In this document: one piece after another, positions 39,299-50,479 of the stretch
Layout of the letters: each line of letters starts with the position of its first letter
Numbering within the stretch: the first letter of the stretch is position 1
Assembly (NCBI RefSeq): GCF_010093205.1
Contig: NZ_PDWN01000004.1
Span: 1 to 64,000, forward strand
Source: Pseudoxanthomonas daejeonensis
Lineage (GTDB): Bacteria > Pseudomonadota > Gammaproteobacteria > Xanthomonadales > Xanthomonadaceae
Reading direction: 5' to 3'
Length of the DNA: 64,000 nucleotides
Notes under the pieces: model-generated
What the model was told of the DNA's origin: nothing
Database searches by the model: none
The model's input: only the letters and a program-made list of their open reading frames with translations
Position numbers and translations under genes: made by a program

Positions 39299-40795
39299 AT
39301 GCCCGCCATGCCCGTCCTCCACGATTCGACTGCCGCCCGCGAGATCGATCGCCAGGCGACCCTGGCGCTGGGGGGCGATGGCTACGTGCTGATGCAGCGC
39401 GCCGGCATGGCCGCCTGGCGCGTCCTGCTGCAGCGCTGGCCGCAGGCTCAGCGCGTGCTGGTGGCTTGTGGCAGCGGCAACAACGGGGGCGACGGTTACG
39501 TGCTGGCGCGGCTCGCATTGCAGTCGGGTCGCAGGGTGCGCGTGGTCCATCCGGCCGACGGCGGTCCGCGCACGCCGCTGGCCCAGCGCGCCTGCACCGA
39601 GTACGTGGCGATTGGTGGCCACGTCGATGTGTTCCCGGCAGGGCTGGACGACGCCGACGTGATCGTCGATGCGCTGTTCGGCATCGGCCTGGCGCAGGCA
39701 CCCCGCGACGGCACGGCGGCGCTGATCCAGGCGCTCAACGACACGGGAGCGCCGGTCTTCTCGCTCGACGTGCCCAGCGGCATCGACGCCGACCGTGGCA
39801 GTGCGCCCGGCGCGGCGATCCACGCGCAGTGCACGCTGCAGTTCATCGTCGCCCATGCCGGTCTGCATACCGGTGCGGCGCTGGACCACGCCGGCGAACT
39901 GCTGCTCGATCCGCTCGAGGTCGATGCGACGCGGTACGAAGGCTCGGCGCCCGCTGCCGCTGCGTTGCTGGCCGCGCCAGCCTTGCGCGCATGGCTGCCT
40001 CGGCGTCGTCGCGATACCCACAAGGGCCAGTCCGGCCGCGTGCTGTGCGTCGGTGGCGATCATGGCGGCGGCGGTGCGATCGTGCTCTGCGCCGAGGCTT
40101 CATTGCGGGGTGGTGCCGGCCTGGCCAGCGTCGCCACCCGTGCCGGGCACGTGCCGGCGATCGTGGCGCGATGCCCGGAGGTGATGGCGCGTGCCGTCGA
40201 AGGCACCGGCGAATTCGCACCCATGCTCGAAGCGGCCGGCGTGGTCGCCTGCGGTCCCGGGCTTGGCCAGGATGAGTGGGGCGGCGCGCTGTTCCGGCGC
40301 GTGCTCGCAAGTGGACGTCCACTCGTGCTCGACGCCGATGCGCTCAACCTGCTCGCGACGGCATCGCACGCGTTGCCCGTGCCGGCCGATGCCATCCTCA
40401 CCCCGCATCCGGGTGAAGCGGCGCGCCTGCTCGGCATCGATACCGCCATTGTCCAGCGCGATCGTTTCGCCGCACTCGCGCGCCTTGTCGATCGCTACGC
40501 CTGCACCGTGGTGCTGAAAGGCGCAGGCACGCTGGTCGGTGCGCCCGGCCAGGTTCCCTGCGTGCTGGCTGCGGGCAATCCCGGCATGGCCACCGGCGGC
40601 ATGGGCGACCTGCTGACCGGGACGATCGCGGCGATGCGCGCGCAGGGCCTGCCCGCTTTCGAGGCGGCCTGTGCGGGTGCGTTGCTGCACGGCCTCGCGG
40701 GCGATGCCGCGGCCGCGCACGGCGGGCAACGCGGGCTGATGCCATCGGACCTGCTGCCATGGCTGCGGCATTTCGCAAATCCGGGGGACGAATGA
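39299..40795 (+). CDS. nnr: bifunctional NAD(P)HX epimerase/dehydratase
   Basis: A 498-residue metabolite-repair enzyme. The N-terminal YjeF_N epimerase domain (about 1-215) has GSGNNGGDGYVLAR and DALFGIGL. The C-terminal ADP/ATP-dependent dehydratase domain (about 225-495) has KGQSGRVLCVGGDHG, DADALNLL, LTPHPGEAARLL and GNPGMATGGMGDLLTG, with the ribokinase-like active-site Asp. The start at 39299 is the first ATG; an ATG at 39308 is also in frame. It is followed by tsaE with overlapping or adjacent codons, then amiC and mutL. Confidence 0.96.
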   Translation: MPAMPVLHDSTAAREIDRQATLALGGDGYVLMQRAGMAAWRVLLQRWPQAQRVLVACGSGNNGGDGYVLARLALQSGRRVRVVHPADGGPRTPLAQRACTEYVAIGGHVDVFPAGLDDADVIVDALFGIGLAQAPRDGTAALIQALNDTGAPVFSLDVPSGIDADRGSAPGAAIHAQCTLQFIVAHAGLHTGAALDHAGELLLDPLEVDATRYEGSAPAAAALLAAPALRAWLPRRRRDTHKGQSGRVLCVGGDHGGGGAIVLCAEASLRGGAGLASVATRAGHVPAIVARCPEVMARAVEGTGEFAPMLEAAGVVACGPGLGQDEWGGALFRRVLASGRPLVLDADALNLLATASHALPVPADAILTPHPGEAARLLGIDTAIVQRDRFAALARLVDRYACTVVLKGAGTLVGAPGQVPCVLAAGNPGMATGGMGDLLTGTIAAMRAQGLPAFEAACAGALLHGLAGDAAAAHGGQRGLMPSDLLPWLRHFANPGDE

Positions 40796-41271
40796 TGCGA
40801 TTCGGACTGGTCGACGCCGATGCCACGGCGGTGCTCGGGCGAGCACTCGCCAGCACGCGCCCGCCCGTTGCGGTGGTGCACCTGCATGGCGACCTGGGCG
40901 CCGGCAAGTCCACGCTGGCGCGCGCGCTGCTTCGCGAACTCGGGGTGCACGGACCGATCCGCAGCCCGACCTATACGCTGGTCGAGCGTTATCCGGTCCC
41001 GGGCGGGGAGGCGTGGCATCTGGACCTGTACCGGATCGGTGACGCGGGCGAGCTCGATTTCCTCGGCCTGGACGGGGACGAAGCCACCCTGTGGCTGGTC
41101 GAATGGCCCGAGCGGGGCGCGGCGGCGCTGCCGCTGGCCGACCTCCACGTGCATCTGGCGATGGACGGGGCCGGGCGGAGTGCAAGGCTGGAGGCCGGGA
41201 CCCTCGCGGGCGGTGGTTGGCTGGCCTCCGTCGCCGAAACCGGTCGGTTGCAGGGCCTTTCTGTCGAGTGA
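40795..41271 (+). CDS. tsaE: tRNA t6A biosynthesis ATPase TsaE
   Basis: A 158-residue P-loop ATPase that works with TsaB and TsaD in making N6-threonylcarbamoyl-adenosine in tRNA. It has HGDLGAGKSTLARALL (Walker A, about residues 35-50), SPTYTLVERY and WLVEWPERG. GGGGGA ends 6 bases before the ATG at 40795. An ATG at 40792 adds one Met and overlaps the nnr stop. The order nnr-tsaE-amiC is as in E. coli. Confidence 0.95.
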   Translation: MRFGLVDADATAVLGRALASTRPPVAVVHLHGDLGAGKSTLARALLRELGVHGPIRSPTYTLVERYPVPGGEAWHLDLYRIGDAGELDFLGLDGDEATLWLVEWPERGAAALPLADLHVHLAMDGAGRSARLEAGTLAGGGWLASVAETGRLQGLSVE

Positions 41272-41352
41272 CCCTAGGAAGGTAGTCCAGGTCCCGGATT
41301 ATTAAGGGAAAAGGGCTTGCAATCCTTGGAGCATGGTGCTTGAATCCCGGCC

Positions 41353-42912
41353 ATGCGCCAAGGGATAGACCGGTTCGGACGGTGGACGGTGGGCTTCGTG
41401 CTCGCCGCGCTGTCGTTTGCCGGCACCGTCCAGGCTGGCCAGGTCAGTGCGGTGGCGCTGGAGCAGGGCGCCACGGGCACCCGCGCCGAGGTCCAGCTGC
41501 AGGGCGCCGGCCAGTACAAGACCCTCTCGCTCGCCGGACCGCACCGGCTCGTGCTTGACCTTCCCGATTCCCGGGCCGCGCGCGGGCTGAAGCTGCCGGC
41601 GCCGGCAGGCGTGGTCACGTCCGTGCGTACCGGCCAGCCCGTGCCGGGCACGCTGCGCATCGTGTTCGAACTCGCCGCGCCAGTGGCTGCCCTGCCGCTG
41701 CGCATGGAGCCCTCCAGCGGCGGCGCGCGCCTGTTGATCGAGTGGCCCGGCGATGGTCCGGTGGTTGCCGCGACCCCCGCGCCGGTCCCGGTCACTCCGG
41801 TCCCGACGCCGACGTCCGTGCCGGCGACTGGCGCCCCCGCGGTCGCCACGGCTCCGGCCCAGGATCCGCGCGAGGAAGCCGCCCGTGCCACGGCGCTGCT
41901 GACGGCACAGGTCGCCCAGGCCCTCAACCGGCCGACAGACACTTCCCCCGCTCCGACGCCGGCAACGGTTCCGGCCGCATCGCCGCAGGCGATCCTCGAG
42001 GGGCGCGCAACAACCGCTGCCCCCGGGATGAGCACGCCGGCCGTGGCCAGCATGAGCACGGTGACCGTGCCCGCTCCGGTGGTGGCCACGCCCGCGCCGG
42101 TGACGTCCGGCCCCGTCGCCCCGCTGCCGCGTCCGTCGATTTCCGCCGCCGGCATGCGCACGCTGGTGGTGGCCATCGACGCTGGCCACGGTGGCCAGGA
42201 TCCAGGCGCGATCGGACCCACCGGCAAGCGCGAGAAGGACGTCACCCTGGCGATGGCCCGCGAACTGGCGCGCCAGGTCAATGCGATCCCGGGCCTGAAG
42301 GCATTCCTCGTGCGCGAATCGGATGTGTTCATCCCGCTGCCGATGCGCGCCCAGCGCGCGCGCGCGGCGAAGGCCGACATCTTCGTTTCCCTGCACGCCG
42401 ATGCCGCGGAGAACCGCAGTGCGCGCGGCTCGTCGGTCTACGTGCTGTCGACCAAGGGTGCGTCCTCGCAACGTGCGCGCTGGCTGGCCGACAAGGAGAA
42501 CGCGGCCGACCTGGTCGGCGGCGTGCGCCTGCAGCAGACCGAAAACGTGCTGGCCAGCGTGCTGCTGGACCTGGCCCAGAGCGGCCACATGCGCGCTTCC
42601 GAGGACGCGGCCAACCACGTGCTGGGCGGACTCAAGCGGGTCGGCAACAACCACAAGCCCAACATCGAGCGCGCCAACTTCGCCGTGCTGCGCACCTCGG
42701 ACATGCCGGCGATGCTGGTGGAGACGGCCTTCATCTCCAACGCCGAGGAAGAGAAGCGCCTGATCGACCCCGCCTACCAGCGCAAGGTCGCCAGCGCCGT
42801 GGTCGACGGAATCAATACCTACTTCACCCGCCAGCCGCCGCCGGGCACGTTGTTCGCCGCGCGTGCCGAGGCCGAGAGCCTGGCGATGGCCGGTGCGGGC
42901 GGCACGCCCTGA
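41353..42912 (+). CDS. amiC: N-acetylmuramoyl-L-alanine amidase AmiC/AmiB-type
   Basis: A 519-residue exported amidase that splits septal peptidoglycan. A signal peptide (about residues 1-28) is followed by an AMIN domain (about 30-130), which targets the septum. A long Pro/Ala/Thr/Val-rich linker (about 140-260) comes next. The Amidase_3 zinc domain (about 270-500) has [15 protein letters not shown], the ligand Glu/His motifs and SLHADAA and [10 protein letters not shown]. The blocking-helix region needed for EnvC/NlpD control is expected in the middle. The gene follows tsaE by 81 bp and precedes mutL. Naming amiC or amiB is a matter of convention. Confidence 0.93.
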   Translation: MRQGIDRFGRWTVGFVLAALSFAGTVQAGQVSAVALEQGATGTRAEVQLQGAGQYKTLSLAGPHRLVLDLPDSRAARGLKLPAPAGVVTSVRTGQPVPGTLRIVFELAAPVAALPLRMEPSSGGARLLIEWPGDGPVVAATPAPVPVTPVPTPTSVPATGAPAVATAPAQDPREEAARATALLTAQVAQALNRPTDTSPAPTPATVPAASPQAILEGRATTAAPGMSTPAVASMSTVTVPAPVVATPAPVTSGPVAPLPRPSISAAGMRTLVVAIDAGHGGQDPGAIGPTGKREKDVTLAMARELARQVNAIPGLKAFLVRESDVFIPLPMRAQRARAAKADIFVSLHADAAENRSARGSSVYVLSTKGASSQRARWLADKENAADLVGGVRLQQTENVLASVLLDLAQSGHMRASEDAANHVLGGLKRVGNNHKPNIERANFAVLRTSDMPAMLVETAFISNAEEEKRLIDPAYQRKVASAVVDGINTYFTRQPPPGTLFAARAEAESLAMAGAGGTP

Positions 42913-43000
42913 CATTTCCGCCGCCGCCGGGCGCGAGCGGCGCCGCCAGCGGCTATCATCGACACCTGTCTTCCGAACCGGCGCACGACGCCGCGACGCC

Positions 43001-44817
<1,817 letters not shown>

Positions 44818-44821
<4 letters not shown>

Positions 44822-45780
44822 GGATTGCACGTGTCGCCGGCATCGCCATGGGGATGGCTTCGCTGGCGGGAATGCTGGTCGCATGCGGCGGGCTGGGCGG
44901 GGGCGGCGAAGAAAAGAAGGCTTCCGCGCCCAAGGTCGACCAGGCGTTCATGGCCGAGCAACAGGCCTGGCGCAACCAGCGCCTGGAAGACCTGTTGCGG
45001 CCCGACGGCTGGACCAGCCTGGTCGGGCTGCACTGGCTGGAACTGAAGGCGCACTACGTCGGCAGCGGCGCGCGCATCGGCAACGGCGTGCGCTTCGCTT
45101 TCGGTCCCGAGAAGATGGGCATGGTTTCGCGCGATGGCGCGGGCGGCTGGTCGTTCACGCCGGAAAGTGGCGTCGCGCTCACGCTCAACGGCGAACCGCT
45201 CAAGGGGCGCGTGGCGCTGCACAGCGACCAGGATCCCGAGCCGGCGGTAATCGGATTCGACGAGGGCAAGGGGCAGGTGACCCTGCTCCGTCGAGGCGAT
45301 CGCGACGCGTTGCGGGTCAAGTACGCCGACGCACCCACGCGCCTGCAGTTTGCCGGCCTGAAGTACTGGGCGCCCGATCCCTCATGGCGTATCGAGGGCC
45401 GCTTCATCCCGCACCCGCCCGGCAAGACCTTGCCGATCGGCGACATCGTCGGCACGCAGAGCGATTCGCCCAATCCGGGCCTGGTCGAGTTCGAGCGCGA
45501 TGGCGTCACCTATCGCCTGGAGGCGCTGGGCGAGGCGGGGCGCGAGCTGTTCTTCGTGCTCGCCGACCGCACCAGCGGGCATGGCAGCTATCCGGCCGGT
45601 CGTTTCCTCGAAGCCGCATGGCCAGGCGAGGACGGCAAGGTGGTGCTGGATTTCAACCGCGCCTACAACCCGCCGTGTGCGTTCACCCTGTTCGCCACCT
45701 GTCCCTTGCCGCCGCCTGAGAATCGCCTGGACGTGGCGATCGACGCGGGCGAGAAGACCTATGTGTCGCCGGTGCACTGA
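44818..45780 (+). CDS. DUF1684-family lipoprotein
   Basis: A 320-residue protein. The N-terminal signal ends in the lipobox LVAC (Cys23), followed by a Gly-rich stretch GGLGGGG. The mature part has the DUF1684 features [21 protein letters not shown]-type opening and [21 protein letters not shown] near the end. The DUF1684 function is unknown. It overlaps mutL by 4 bases, in the place where E. coli carries miaA, and is followed by the TraB/GumN-type gene after 33 bp. Both exported proteins are unlikely to act in mismatch repair. Confidence 0.8.
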
Positions 45781-45813
45781 GCTGCCGGCGTCCGGCGCAC
45801 TCTCAAGGAAGAC

Positions 45814-46722
45814 ATGATGATCCGTGCTCTGCGCCACCTCGCCACCGCTTTGGTTGTCCTTGCCGCGGCCGCCTTGCCGGCGCAGGCGGAGCCGCCGGTA
45901 CCGCTGTTGTGGAAGGTGTCCGATGCCGACAACGCGATCTACCTGCTCGGATCGTTCCACCTGCTGACCCCGGCCGACTATCCCCTGGCCGCGGACGTGG
46001 ACGCGGCGTACGCGGACGCCGAGGCGCTGGTGTTCGAACTGTCGCCTGAAGAGGTCGCATCGCCGGCATTGCCGGCGCAGATGGCGCGGGCGGCGATGCG
46101 TACCCGGCCCGGCACCCTGCAGGACGACCTGGGGCCCGGGCAGTGGGCGCGGCTGGAGGCCTACGCGAAAGCCAACAACCTGCCGCTGCAGCAGCTGGCG
46201 GCGTTCGAGCCCTGGTTCATCGGGCTGACGGTGAGCCTGATGGAAATGGGCAAGATGGGGCTGGATCCTGCACTGGGGCTGGACCGGCACTTCATGGACG
46301 CCGCCGCCAGCGCGCGCAAGCCGACCGCTGGACTGGAGCGCGCTGACGAGCAGATCGCGGTGCTGGCCGGAATGAGCCTACCCGAGCAGAAGCAGATGCT
46401 GGCCGAAGCGCTGCAGCAGGCTGAGGAAGGTCCGGAAAAATACCGCGACCTGCACCAGGCCTGGCGCGCAGGCGATGCGGAGCGGATGTGGAAGGAAATG
46501 GCCGCCGAGATGAAGCGCGACTATCCCGCGCTGTACCGGCGGATCAATGTCGAGCGCAACGACGCGTGGCTGCCCAGGCTGGAACAGCGCCTGGCACAGA
46601 AGGACGATGACACCCTGGTCGTGGTCGGCGCGCTGCACCTGCTCGGCGAGGACGGTGTGGTCGAGAAGCTGCGTGCCAAGGGCTACAAGGTCGAGCGGAT
46701 CTGCTCGGCCTGCACGCGCTGA
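45814..46722 (+). CDS. TraB/GumN-family exported protein
   Basis: A 302-residue protein with a signal peptide (about residues 1-26) and the TraB/GumN pattern: LLWKVSDADNAIYLLGSFHLL, with GSFH as the first conserved box, and VVVGALHLLGEDGV as the second GxxHL box. The family may be metalloprotease-like (Tiki-related), with these His residues as putative metal ligands. The function in this organism is not known. AAGGA precedes the start; an ATG at 45817 is equally possible. Confidence 0.82.
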   Translation: MMIRALRHLATALVVLAAAALPAQAEPPVPLLWKVSDADNAIYLLGSFHLLTPADYPLAADVDAAYADAEALVFELSPEEVASPALPAQMARAAMRTRPGTLQDDLGPGQWARLEAYAKANNLPLQQLAAFEPWFIGLTVSLMEMGKMGLDPALGLDRHFMDAAASARKPTAGLERADEQIAVLAGMSLPEQKQMLAEALQQAEEGPEKYRDLHQAWRAGDAERMWKEMAAEMKRDYPALYRRINVERNDAWLPRLEQRLAQKDDDTLVVVGALHLLGEDGVVEKLRAKGYKVERICSACTR

Positions 46723-46791
46723 TCGGCGTCGCCCGCCGGCCCATGCCTTCGCATGAGCGGGCATGCCTGTGAGACCGACGGCGCCTCTCTT

Positions 46792-46816
46792 GTAGGAGCG
46801 GGCACGACCGCGACAC
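46792..46816 (+). repeat. single REP-like element of the GTAGGAGCGGGC family
   Basis: The 25-base unit begins GTAGGAGCGGGC and ends CCGCGACAC. It differs at one base (C for T, position 15) from the pair at 61975-62069. It lies in the 159-bp gap between two convergent genes. No second inverted copy is next to it, so it is a solitary or decayed unit. Confidence 0.65.
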
Positions 46817-46881
46817 CGACTCCCCGGATATCGACATCGCCATCGTGATCGCAACACGCGCCCACGAACCGAAATCCACAT

Positions 46882-47307
46882 CTAGGCGTGCGCTACAGGC
46901 TCCATCACGATGCAATCGACCGGGCACGCCGGCACGCACAGCTCGCAACCCGTGCACAGCGGATCGATCACCACGTGCATGAGCTTGGAGGCGCCGATGA
47001 TCGCATCGACCGGACAGGCCTGGATGCACTTGGTGCAGCCGATGCAGTCGGCCTCCACCACGACCGCCACCTGCGCCGGCTTGTGCGTGCCACGGCTGCG
47101 GTCGTACGGCACGGGCGTTACGTCGAGCAGCAGGGCAAGTGCGCGTGCGCCCGCGTCGCCCCCGGGCGGGCAATGGTCCGGACCCGCCTCGCCACGCGCC
47201 ATCGCCTCGGCATACGGCCGGCACCCCGGATAGCCGCACTGGCCGCATTGGGTCTGCGGCAGCAGGCAGTCGAGGTGTTCGCTGAGGTCGGGGGCGTGGT
47301 CGGGCAT
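46882..47307 (-). CDS. RsxB/RnfB-like ferredoxin-type protein without membrane anchor
   Basis: A 141-residue iron-sulfur protein. The N-terminal CGQCGYPGC motif is the RnfB [4Fe-4S] domain. Two 2[4Fe-4S] ferredoxin motifs follow: [12 protein letters not shown] and [12 protein letters not shown]. RnfB in E. coli (192 residues) begins with a membrane helix, which is missing here; the protein starts [13 protein letters not shown] and should be soluble. No rnfA, C, D, G or E gene is in the window. Electron transfer in metabolism or SoxR reduction is possible but unproven. Confidence 0.85.
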   Translation of the reverse strand: MPDHAPDLSEHLDCLLPQTQCGQCGYPGCRPYAEAMARGEAGPDHCPPGGDAGARALALLLDVTPVPYDRSRGTHKPAQVAVVVEADCIGCTKCIQACPVDAIIGASKLMHVVIDPLCTGCELCVPACPVDCIVMEPVAHA

Positions 47308-47334
47308 CGGTTCGTTGCGGTTTGGCCAGCCGTG

Positions 47335-47925
47335 TCAGGCGACGCGGCGGCCGCGGTACCAGCGCTCGTGCGCGAGGGCCAGCATCGGCCGGTCCTCGCG
47401 GCTGTCGCCGTAGGCGTGGATGCGCGCGTAGGCGTGCACATCGTAGCGCGCGCGGATGTCGGCGGCCTTGTGCCCGCCACGGTCGCCGCCGAGGTAGCGG
47501 CCCGTGAGGCGTCCGTCGATTGCCTCCAGTCGATTGCAGACCAGTTCCAGGCCGTGGCGATCGCACCAGGGTTGCAGGTACGCATCCAGCGAGCCTGAGA
47601 CCAGCACCACGGTATCGCCGCGATCGCGGTGCCAGTCCAGGCGCTGCATCATTTCCGGCCGCAACAGGGCGGGTAGCTGTTCGGCGGCGTAGCGGGCGCC
47701 TGCTTCGGCCACTTGCTGCGGATCGCGCCCGCTGAACACGACGCGGGTCACCCGCGTGCGCAGCGCCGCGGCTGATACCACGCCCAGCCGGTAGCCGGCC
47801 AGCCACGGACCGATGCTCCACTTCGACGCAGTGAGCTGCTGCGGCGTTGCCAGGCTGCGAAGGAAGCGCGCATAGGTGTCGCAGGTGGTGACGGTGTGGT
47901 CGAAGTCGACGAGCGCGAGATCCAT
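47335..47925 (-). CDS. HAD-superfamily phosphatase (subfamily IB)
   Basis: A 196-residue HAD hydrolase. Motif I is DFDHTVTTCDT (about residues 7-17, nucleophile Asp), motif II is VLVSGS, and motif III/IV HAYGDSREDRPML. This resembles SerB-like IB phosphatases and the PGPase C type. The substrate is unknown. The start at 47925 gives MDLALVDFD. It lies between metG and the RsxB-like gene, all on the same strand. Confidence 0.86.
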   Translation of the reverse strand: MDLALVDFDHTVTTCDTYARFLRSLATPQQLTASKWSIGPWLAGYRLGVVSAAALRTRVTRVVFSGRDPQQVAEAGARYAAEQLPALLRPEMMQRLDWHRDRGDTVVLVSGSLDAYLQPWCDRHGLELVCNRLEAIDGRLTGRYLGGDRGGHKAADIRARYDVHAYARIHAYGDSREDRPMLALAHERWYRGRRVA

Positions 47926-48055
47926 CGGGTCACTGTGGCGACGGCGGTGGCGGAAGATTGGCAAAACAGCACGTTGACGGGGACTGTGTGCGTCGTCGCG
48001 GCAGCATCGCTGCTTCAGGCGGAGTCGGCCGGAAGCGGCATTCTCCCGAAGCGGG

Positions 48056-50176
48056 TCAGCGTACCGGCATGCCGGGCTGCGCACCGGTGTCGGCGTCCAG
48101 CAACGCGAGCGCGCCGCCGTCGAAACCGGCGGACAGGATCATGCCTTCGCTGATCCCGAAACGCATCTTGCGCGGCGCGAGGTTGGCGATGAACACCACG
48201 CTGCGGCCCACGAGCTTCTCCGGCTCACCATAGCTGGCGCGGATGCCGGAGAAGATCTGGCGCTTGCCCAGGTCACCGGCGTCGAGCAGAAAGCGCAGCA
48301 GCTTGTCGGAGCCCTCGACGAAGCCGCATTCGAGCACCGTGCCGATGCGCAGGTCGAGCTTGGCGAAATCCTCGATGCCGATGTTCGGCGCAGCAGCGTT
48401 GTCGGCCACCGGTGCGGCGGGCTTCGATTCCACCTTCTTCTCGATCGCCGGTGCGACGGGGGCGGCAGCGGCGAGGGTGTCCCTGGAGGCTTCGGTCATG
48501 GCGTCGATGAGTTTGGTGTCGATACGGGTGAACAGGGGCTGGTACGCGGCGAGGGTGCGGTCTTCGAGTTCGACGCGCTGCCCCAGTGCGAGCGTCACGC
48601 CGAGATACTGCTCGGCCTTGGCGGCGGTGACCGGCAGGATCGGCTTGAGCGAGCCGGCGATGTCGGCGAATGCCTGCAACGCGGTGGTCAACACCAGGTG
48701 CAGGTCATTGCGGCGGGACGGATCCTTGGCCAGCGCCCACGGCGCGGTCCTGGCGATGTACTCGTTGGCCACGTCGGCTGCGGCCATGGCGTGGCGCGCG
48801 ACGGCCGCGAAGTTGTTCTTCTCGTACTGGTCCGCGCCGAGCTGCAGGCCGGCCAGGATGTTCGCCAGCAAGTCACGTGATTCCTGCAGCCAGCCCTCCG
48901 TGAACGCGTCGGCTTCGCCCGCCTGACCGGAGAAACGGTACAGCGTGTTGCCGAAGTGGGTCTCCAGTAGCTTCGCGCAGCGGCTTGCCAGGTTCACGAA
49001 CTTCCCGACCAGGTCGCTGTTCACGCGCGCCACGAAGTCGCCCAGGTTCAGGTCCAGGTCGTCGACGCCGCCCGAGGACTTGCAGGCGTAGTAGTAACGC
49101 AACGCCTCCGGTTCCAGGCCCGCGTCCAGGTAGGTGCGGGCCATGATGAAGGTACCGCGCGACTTGGACATCTTGGCGCCGTCCACGGTCAGGTAGCCGT
49201 TGACGTGCAGCCGGGTGGGTGCGCGGAACCCGACGCCTTCCAGGACGGCCGGCCAGAACAGGCCGTGGAAATTGACGATGTCCTTGCCGATGAAATGGTG
49301 CAGTTCGGTGGGGTTGGGCGCGGCGTCGGTGCCCTTGCGCAGGAATGCTTCGAAGTCGTGGCCCTTCTCCGCGCACAGGTTGCGGAAACTGGACAGGTAG
49401 CCGATCGGCGCATCCAGCCAGACATAGAAGTACTTGCCCGGCTGGCCGGGAATCTGGAAGCCGAAGTAGGGCGCGTCGCGGGAGATGTCCCAGGCGCGCA
49501 AGCCACCCTCGGCGTCCAGCCACTCCATCAGCTTGGCCTTGACGCCCGGCAGGGCCACGTCGCCGGCCAGCCACTGCCGCAGGAAGCCCTCGAACCGGCC
49601 GACCTCGAAGAAGAAATGCTCGGAGTCGCGCATTTCCGGCGTGGCGCCGGACAGCACCGACTTCGGGTCCTTCAGGTCGGTCGGCGCGTAGGTCGCGCCA
49701 CAGACTTCGCAGTTGTCGCCGTACTGGTCGACCGTGCCGCAGTTGGGGCAGGTGCCCTTGATGTAGCGGTCAGGCAGGAACATGCCCTTGGCCGGATCGT
49801 AGAACTGCGCGATCGAGCGCCGGCCGATGTGGCCGCCGGCTTCAAGGCGCGAGTAGAGCAGTTCGGTCAGCTCGCGGTTGGCCGTCGAGTTGGTCGAGTC
49901 GTAGTGGTCGAATGCGACCCCGAAACCAAGGAAGTCACGCTCATGGCTGGCCTGCATGCCGGCGATGAAGGCCTCGGGGGTGACCCCGGCCTTTTCCGCG
50001 GCGAGCATGATCGGCGTGCCATGGGTGTCGTCGGCGCAGACGTAATGCACCGTATCGCCGCGCATGCGTCGCGCCCGGACCCAGATGTCGGCCTGGATGT
50101 AGCCGACCAGGTGGCCCAGGTGCAGCGGGCCGTTGGCGTAGGGCAGGGCATTGGTGACGAGCGCGGAGCGGGTCAT
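48056..50176 (-). CDS. metG: methionyl-tRNA synthetase
   Basis: A 706-residue class I synthetase. It has the HIGH-type motif PLHLGHLVG (about residues 17-25), a zinc knuckle (CPNC and CEVC, about 145-162) and the KMSKS motif AKMSKSRGTF. A long linker rich in Ala/Pro leads to a C-terminal tRNA-binding (Trbp111-like) domain (about 605-706) that dimerises. The extended -10 element at 50203-50211 is its probable promoter. Confidence 0.98.
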   Translation of the reverse strand: MTRSALVTNALPYANGPLHLGHLVGYIQADIWVRARRMRGDTVHYVCADDTHGTPIMLAAEKAGVTPEAFIAGMQASHERDFLGFGVAFDHYDSTNSTANRELTELLYSRLEAGGHIGRRSIAQFYDPAKGMFLPDRYIKGTCPNCGTVDQYGDNCEVCGATYAPTDLKDPKSVLSGATPEMRDSEHFFFEVGRFEGFLRQWLAGDVALPGVKAKLMEWLDAEGGLRAWDISRDAPYFGFQIPGQPGKYFYVWLDAPIGYLSSFRNLCAEKGHDFEAFLRKGTDAAPNPTELHHFIGKDIVNFHGLFWPAVLEGVGFRAPTRLHVNGYLTVDGAKMSKSRGTFIMARTYLDAGLEPEALRYYYACKSSGGVDDLDLNLGDFVARVNSDLVGKFVNLASRCAKLLETHFGNTLYRFSGQAGEADAFTEGWLQESRDLLANILAGLQLGADQYEKNNFAAVARHAMAAADVANEYIARTAPWALAKDPSRRNDLHLVLTTALQAFADIAGSLKPILPVTAAKAEQYLGVTLALGQRVELEDRTLAAYQPLFTRIDTKLIDAMTEASRDTLAAAAPVAPAIEKKVESKPAAPVADNAAAPNIGIEDFAKLDLRIGTVLECGFVEGSDKLLRFLLDAGDLGKRQIFSGIRASYGEPEKLVGRSVVFIANLAPRKMRFGISEGMILSAGFDGGALALLDADTGAQPGMPVR

Positions 50177-50479
50177 GGTCGGCTTGGATCCAGGGGCCGG
50201 CGATTATCGCACGCTGCCGGAGCGGGCCTGCTCCGGCACGCGATTACTTACGGGTGCCTGCGTGGCCGGGAAGGCTGCAGTGACGTCCTGCACCACACCC
50301 CTCGGGTGCGAATGCCGCCCGGCATCGGCCGGTGGCCGCTGCCTCCCTTGTCGATTTCGCCTCCAAGGCGTACGGCGCAGGGGCGGCGCTCCCGGGGTGG
50401 CTTACCAGCCGTACCGCACGTCCGGAATGCAGCGACCCGGCCGGGGCCGGGTCGCGTGCGTGCCACGTGTCGCGTGGAA
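50177..50479. other. 303-bp intergenic stretch upstream of metG
   Basis: No convincing coding sequence lies here. It holds the metG promoter, the palindrome at 50216-50237 and a perfect 11-bp GC stem, GCGACCCGGCC/GGCCGGGTCGC (50432-50455). This last hairpin lies 24 bases behind the DUF2147 stop and may end that message on the minus strand, although a T-run is absent. The middle part (about 50240-50430) shows nothing I can name. Confidence 0.5.
50203..50237 (-). promoter_or_regulatory. metG promoter with palindrome at the -35 region
   Basis: On the minus strand, TGC-GATAAT (50211-50203) is an extended -10 element. The palindrome GCCGGAGC...GCTCCGGC (50216-50237, 6-base spacer) covers the place of a -35 box. 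The element matches the one before lepA. The palindrome may be an operator or just an extragenic repeat. Confidence 0.4.

Noticed and set aside
46723-46881. Possible small gene in the convergent gap before the RsxB-like gene
   Set aside because: Short frames here are broken by the REP unit and show no ribosome site or composition typical of coding.
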